This document shows, in pieces, positions 59,497 to 64,000 of a stretch of 64,000 bases of DNA. The translations under genes were made by a program, and so were the position numbers. The notes beneath the pieces are model-generated. The model did not search any database. It saw nothing but the letters and a program-made list of their open reading frames with translations, and was not told where the DNA came from. Each line of letters starts with the position of its first letter. Within the stretch, counting starts at the first letter, position 1. Source of the DNA: Alloprevotella sp. (GTDB lineage Bacteria > Bacteroidota > Bacteroidia > Bacteroidales > Bacteroidaceae); assembly GCA_017478625.1 (NCBI GenBank), contig JAFVDF010000016.1, positions 1-64,000 of the forward strand. The letters run 5' to 3'.

Positions 59497-61743
59497 ATGA
59501 AACGTATTCTTTTTTTGAGCGGTCTGCTTATGCTATCCGCCCACGCTTTTGCACAAAGTAATGCAAAGCCAGATTCCGCTAAGACACAAGAACTTCAAGA
59601 GGCTACTGTCGTGGCTACTCGCGCAGGAAAAACCACTCCTATGGCCTATACGAATCTGTCGCGTCGCGAACTTCAAGCGCTCAATGTGGGGGTAGATGTC
59701 CCATACCTGTTGTTGCAGACGCCTAATATAACTGCCGCCAGCGATGCCGGAACAGGAATAGGCTACACCTATCTGAGAGTGCGCGGTACAGATCCTACAC
59801 GCATAAACATAACCACTAACGGCATACCTCTAAACGACTCGGAGAGTAATAGCGTCTATTGGGTAAATATGGGCGATTTCACGAGCAATGTGGGTAGCAT
59901 ACAGGTGCAGCGTGGTGTCGGTACGAGTACCAATGGTTCTGGTGCATTCGGTGCGAGTGTAAATCTACAGACTGAAGCTATACCGTCGGAGTCGGCTTTT
60001 CGTTTTGATCTGACTGGGGGAGCCTACGGCACGCACAAGGAGACATTTTCGTTTACTACGGGGCTTTTACGCGACCATTGGGGTGTGAGTGGACGCCTCT
60101 CTAATATTGGTTCAAACGGTTTTATAGATCGCGCGAAGGCTAATCTGAATTCCTATTTTCTGCAGGCAGGCTACTTTGGCGACAATACGGTAGTGAAATT
60201 CATAACCTTTAATGGCATGGAGCGTACTTATCACGCTTGGGACTATGCTACGCGTGAGCAGCTCAATACCTATGGCCGCAGGTACAACCCTTCTGGCAAA
60301 TACACTGACGCTGCAGGTAATACAGCCTATTACAAAGATCAGATAGACGATTATCATCAGCAACACTACCAACTGCATTGGACCCAACACCTTCCTCAGA
60401 ATCTGACATGGAATATGGCCCTCCATTACACGCATGGTAAAGGGTACTATGAGACATATAAAACCAATCGGAAACTGTATCAGTTCAACCTGGAATCTGC
60501 ACTGGGTGCAAGAAGTGACCTTGTGCGCAGAAAATATAGTGGAGCCGATTTCTATGGCACAACGTTCTCGCTGAACTATACCGGACAGAAACTGAAAACC
60601 ATCTTTGGGGGAGGCTATAATCACTATGTCGGAGACCACTGGGGACAAGTACGATGGGTACGTGAGTTTAGTGGCTCCATTGATCCGAATAAGGAATATT
60701 ATCGTAACCGCGCCCATAAGCAGGATTTCAATATTTACGGACGGGCAGATTACGAACTGTTGCGCGGACTCAACCTCTATGCAGACCTGCAATATCGTTT
60801 TGTCAACTACAAGATGTATGGGCCAAGTGACGAGTTTAAAGGCCCGGGCGAACAGATTAGTTTCGACTTCCGCAATAAGTTCCATTTCTTTAATCCTAAG
60901 GCAGGACTTTTCTATCAGATTAGTCGGAATCATGTCGCCTATCTTTCCTATGCTATGGCCCATAAAGAGCCAACCCGCAACGATTATGAAGCAGCATTGT
61001 GGAGCCCGGAACCCCGTAGCGAGCGCCTGAACGATTTTGAACTCGGATATCGCTATGAGTCGAAAACCTTCTCGGCGGGTCTCAACCTGTATTATATGTT
61101 ATACAAAGACCAGTTCGTGCTGACAGGAGAACGCGATGATCAAGGAGAAATGATAGCGGCAAATGTGGGCGACAGCTATCGTCGTGGTATAGAAGTTACG
61201 GCGGCATGGCAACCAGTCCGTTGGTTCCGTTGGGATGCCAATGTGTCATGGAGCCACAACCGTGCAAAAGACATGTATGCCGTATTGGATGATGTGGCAG
61301 AGCCATTCTTGCTCGGAAATACCCCGCTGCCATTCTCTCCCAATGTGGTTTTCAACAACACGTTGGCTTTCAACTATCGAGGTTTTAAGGCAGCCTTGCG
61401 CTCTCAGTATGTTTCACGCCAATTCATGACTACTACGGGGCTGGAGAGCTTTGAAGAAGACGGAAAGGATGTCAGTCTTTTGCTGAACTCTTATTTTACC
61501 TCCGATTTGGACCTGTCCTATTCGTTTACTGGGTTGAATTTCTGCAAAGACGTGACGCTCGGCATGACGGTTTACAATATATTCAACAAACATTATGAGG
61601 CTAACGGAAGTGCCTACACCGCGCTGAAGAGCAATGGACGCGGTGGTGTGATGGGGTATCAGGACGCAGATTGGAACAGTTATGCTGTATTCTCCGCACA
61701 GGCTCCTGCTCACATAATGGCTCACTTCAGCATTTCCTTCTAG
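59497..61743 (+). CDS. TonB-dependent outer-membrane receptor, probable thiamin uptake
   Basis: The product has 748 residues with a signal peptide (MKRILFLSGLLMLSAHAFAQ). The plug domain has QELQEATVVATRAGKTTPMA (TonB-box-like) and GYTYLRVRGTDPTRINITTN, GIPLNDSESNSVYWVNMGDF, typical of receptors. The rest is a 22-strand barrel ending in an aromatic Phe (HIMAHFSISF). Position right after a TPP riboswitch and four bases before a PnuT-type transporter marks it as the outer-membrane thiamin receptor described in Bacteroidetes. The substrate is inferred from context. Confidence 0.92.
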   Translation: MKRILFLSGLLMLSAHAFAQSNAKPDSAKTQELQEATVVATRAGKTTPMAYTNLSRRELQALNVGVDVPYLLLQTPNITAASDAGTGIGYTYLRVRGTDPTRINITTNGIPLNDSESNSVYWVNMGDFTSNVGSIQVQRGVGTSTNGSGAFGASVNLQTEAIPSESAFRFDLTGGAYGTHKETFSFTTGLLRDHWGVSGRLSNIGSNGFIDRAKANLNSYFLQAGYFGDNTVVKFITFNGMERTYHAWDYATREQLNTYGRRYNPSGKYTDAAGNTAYYKDQIDDYHQQHYQLHWTQHLPQNLTWNMALHYTHGKGYYETYKTNRKLYQFNLESALGARSDLVRRKYSGADFYGTTFSLNYTGQKLKTIFGGGYNHYVGDHWGQVRWVREFSGSIDPNKEYYRNRAHKQDFNIYGRADYELLRGLNLYADLQYRFVNYKMYGPSDEFKGPGEQISFDFRNKFHFFNPKAGLFYQISRNHVAYLSYAMAHKEPTRNDYEAALWSPEPRSERLNDFELGYRYESKTFSAGLNLYYMLYKDQFVLTGERDDQGEMIAANVGDSYRRGIEVTAAWQPVRWFRWDANVSWSHNRAKDMYAVLDDVAEPFLLGNTPLPFSPNVVFNNTLAFNYRGFKAALRSQYVSRQFMTTTGLESFEEDGKDVSLLLNSYFTSDLDLSYSFTGLNFCKDVTLGMTVYNIFNKHYEANGSAYTALKSNGRGGVMGYQDADWNSYAVFSAQAPAHIMAHFSISF

Positions 61744-61747
61744 GTCT

Positions 61748-62371
61748 ATGCTTTCGGCTCTTGCAACCCTCTGGCAGGATTACGGCCTTATAGCGCTTGA
61801 TGCCTTAGGTACGCTGATAGGTCTTATATACCTCTATTTGGAGTATAAGGCTAGCGTGCGACTTTGGTTCGTATCAATGATTATGCCTGCGATAGACCTT
61901 TTTGTCTATTTTAAGGCCGGACTCTATGCCGACTTTGGTATGGCTGTCTATTACCTGCTCATGGCCGTCTATGGCTGGATCGTCTGGACGCGCAAGTCGG
62001 AACAGTCGGCTCAGGTTGCACTCCCCATCACGCACATACCACTGCGTCGGGCTCTCTGGTCCTTTGGGGCGTTTATCTTCCTTTGGGCGCTGATATATTG
62101 GATACTGGTGCGCTTCACCCCAAGTACAGTACCCATGCAGGACAGTTTTTGCAATGCCTTAAGCATTATTGCACTTTGGATGCTGGCCCGTAAGTATGTC
62201 GAACAATGGCTGTTGTGGCTGGTTGTAGATGCGCTCCTCTGTGGACTCTACATATACAAGGGAGTGCCGTTCCACGGTGCTTTGTACGGATTCTATACGG
62301 TAATGGCCGTGGCAGGCTATCGGAAATGGCTACAACTTATGCGTACAGAAAAAGGCGCTTATTCTGTCTGA
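61748..62371 (+). CDS. pnuT: PnuT-type thiamin transporter (PnuC family)
   Basis: The product has 207 residues with seven or so membrane helices. [20 protein letters not shown] and [20 protein letters not shown] are PnuC-family blocks with the Trp-rich substrate cavity, followed by [20 protein letters not shown]. PnuC members carry nicotinamide riboside, and the PnuT branch carries thiamin. The riboswitch and TonB receptor upstream decide for thiamin. In many Bacteroidetes a thiamin pyrophosphokinase gene follows to trap the substrate. It is absent here. Confidence 0.9.
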   Translation: MLSALATLWQDYGLIALDALGTLIGLIYLYLEYKASVRLWFVSMIMPAIDLFVYFKAGLYADFGMAVYYLLMAVYGWIVWTRKSEQSAQVALPITHIPLRRALWSFGAFIFLWALIYWILVRFTPSTVPMQDSFCNALSIIALWMLARKYVEQWLLWLVVDALLCGLYIYKGVPFHGALYGFYTVMAVAGYRKWLQLMRTEKGAYSV

Positions 62372-62444
62372 AAATGTGTCTATTCCGCAAAATTGCAGTA
62401 ATTTCGCGCACGAATATTCAATAAGCCAATTTTACAATACAAAT

Positions 62445-64000
62445 ATGATGACAGCCAACGAAATTCGCGAATCATTCAAAAACTACTTCCAACAACACGA
62501 TCACCTTATTGTACCGTCGGCTCCGATGGTTATCAAGGACGATCCGACGTTGATGTTTACCAATGCCGGTATGAACCAGTTTAAGGATATTATTCTGGGA
62601 AATGCTGAGCCCAAGTGCCCTCGCCAGACCGATTCTCAAAAATGTCTGCGCGTCAGTGGAAAACACAACGATCTTGAGGAAGTCGGCCACGACACATATC
62701 ACCACACCATGTTTGAAATGCTTGGAAACTGGAGTTTCGGAGATTATTTCAAAGAGGGTGCTATAGAATTGGCCTATGGCTATCTGGTTGATACACTTAA
62801 GATAGATCCGAAAGATTTGTATGTTACCGTTTTTGAAGGAGCTAAGGAAGAAGGCTTAGAGCGCGATGATGAGGCCGCCCAGATTTGGGCTCGCCATTTC
62901 CCTGAGGATCATATTATCAACGGCAATAAGCACGACAACTTCTGGGAGATGGGAGATACAGGCCCGTGCGGACCTTGTAGCGAAATCCATATTGACAGCC
63001 GTTCAGAGGAAGAGAAGGCCAAAGTGCCGGGTCGGGAACTGGTCAATAAGGATAATCCTCAGGTCATAGAAATCTGGAATCTTGTCTTCATGCAGTATAA
63101 CCGGAAAGCAGACGGTAGTCTGGAGCCATTGCCCAAGCGTGTAATTGATACAGGTATGGGCTTCGAGCGCTTGTGCCGCGTATTGCAGGGAAAGACAAGC
63201 AACTACGATACGGATGTTTTCCAGCCTATTCTTCAGAAGATAGGCGAGCTTTCGGGCTTTGTATATGGTAAAGAAGAAAAAACAGATGTGGCTATGCGTG
63301 TGGTCGCAGACCACCTGCGCGCCATTGCTTTCTCCATTGCCGACGGTCAGTTGCCCTCCAATGCCAAGGCCGGTTATGTAATCCGTCGCATATTGCGTCG
63401 CGCTGTACGATATGCCTATACCTTCCTGGGTCAGAAGCAGGCATTCATTTACAAGCTTGTACCCACGCTCGTCAGTGAGATGGGTGTGGCTTATCCTGAA
63501 CTTCCAGCCCAGCAGACGCTTATAACACGCGTTATCCTTGAGGAAGAAGAAAGTTTCCTGCGTACCCTTTCCACGGGTATCAGTCTGCTTGATTCTCTCA
63601 TTGGAGAGACACGTTCTGAAGGTCGTTCTGTCGTGGACGGCAAAAAGGTTTTCACTTTGTTTGATACTTACGGTTTCCCTCTTGACCTTACTCAACTTAT
63701 TTGTGCAGAGCATAATCTTACGGTGGATGAGGAAGGCTTCCAGGTGGAAATGCAGAAACAGAAAGAGCGTGCGCGCAATGCCGCTCAGGTTACTGCGGGC
63801 GATTGGGTAGTGCTGTCCGAGGGCGATACGCAGTTCGTCGGCTGGGACACTACTGAAGCCGACACACAGATTCTACGGTATCGTCGCGTAGAACAAAAGA
63901 AGCAATCTTATTACGAACTCGTTCTGTCCGTCAGTCCCTTCTATGCAGAGATGGGTGGTCAGGTCGGAGATAAGGGTATCCTGCGTGGAGCAAACGAAAA
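62445..64000 (+). CDS. alaS: Alanyl-tRNA synthetase, N-terminal part (runs off the window)
   Basis: ATG 62445 (or the next codon ATG, 62448) opens a frame of 518 codons that continues past the window end. The class II core has [40 protein letters not shown] and [20 protein letters not shown]. Further on are [13 protein letters not shown] and [14 protein letters not shown], then the [20 protein letters not shown] block. It charges tRNA-Ala with alanine. No promoter box is clear in the 73-base gap after pnuT, which includes an AATAAGCCAATTTT repeat-like piece. Confidence 0.96.
   Translation, partial: MMTANEIRESFKNYFQQHDHLIVPSAPMVIKDDPTLMFTNAGMNQFKDIILGNAEPKCPRQTDSQKCLRVSGKHNDLEEVGHDTYHHTMFEMLGNWSFGDYFKEGAIELAYGYLVDTLKIDPKDLYVTVFEGAKEEGLERDDEAAQIWARHFPEDHIINGNKHDNFWEMGDTGPCGPCSEIHIDSRSEEEKAKVPGRELVNKDNPQVIEIWNLVFMQYNRKADGSLEPLPKRVIDTGMGFERLCRVLQGKTSNYDTDVFQPILQKIGELSGFVYGKEEKTDVAMRVVADHLRAIAFSIADGQLPSNAKAGYVIRRILRRAVRYAYTFLGQKQAFIYKLVPTLVSEMGVAYPELPAQQTLITRVILEEEESFLRTLSTGISLLDSLIGETRSEGRSVVDGKKVFTLFDTYGFPLDLTQLICAEHNLTVDEEGFQVEMQKQKERARNAAQVTAGDWVVLSEGDTQFVGWDTTEADTQILRYRRVEQKKQSYYELVLSVSPFYAEMGGQVGDKGILRGANE

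Overview
This window is chromosomal DNA from a member of the order Bacteroidales, most probably Prevotellaceae-like. The basis is the Bacteroidetes promoter pattern (TTTG, about 19 bases, then TAnnTTTG) in front of many genes, a TonB receptor/PnuT thiamin pair, a meso-diaminopimelate dehydrogenase, a DUF3467 protein, an M6 peptidase with a short C-terminal tail ending in IYIIDGKKV, and the organisation of the RNA polymerase and ribosomal genes. The exact genus is inference.

Layout. (1) 1-4.7 kb is an accessory, partly decayed region: the tail of a probable LysR regulator, a serine beta-lactamase-like lipoprotein, an orphan phage-structural-like gene, a broken MutS domain-I gene and several small genes of unknown function. 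(2) 5.1-18.1 kb is the tufB-type locus: tRNA-Tyr, tRNA-Gly, tRNA-Thr, tuf, tRNA-Trp, secE, nusG, rplKAJL, rpoB, rpoC. (3) 18.5-22.2 kb carries an AraC regulator divergent from a redox/iron group: a ferritin-like protein, a PPOX flavoprotein, a 57-residue winged-helix protein, a metallo-beta-lactamase/rubredoxin fusion and a glutathione peroxidase. (4) 22.4-31.8 kb is a cell-envelope and secreted set: an L,D-transpeptidase lipoprotein, a large repeat-bearing M6 peptidase, an OmpA-family porin and ddh. (5) 32.0-35.5 kb is the str cluster, rpsL-rpsG-fusA-rpsJ. (6) 35.5-41.2 kb is a break in the usual Bacteroidales str-S10 run. It holds a multi-branched RNA element, bcp, a candidate small RNA, a two-gene type II restriction-modification system, an NfeD protein and an SPFH protein. 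(7) 41.2-55.1 kb is the rest of the S10-spc-alpha run, rplC to rplQ, with a fresh promoter before rplC. (8) 55.4-64.0 kb has a DUF2752 protein, pepD, a flippase-like membrane protein, ksgA, a TPP riboswitch controlling a TonB receptor plus PnuT, and the first part of alaS.

The translation genes read as ordinary, intact, highly expressed genes. The most noteworthy points are the separation of rpsJ from rplC by a restriction-modification island, the structured RNA directly after rpsJ, a TTTGCACCCGC signature shared by three translation promoters, a family of AT-rich intergenic hairpins, and the MBL-rubredoxin redox cluster. No CRISPR array and no intact insertion sequence was seen.
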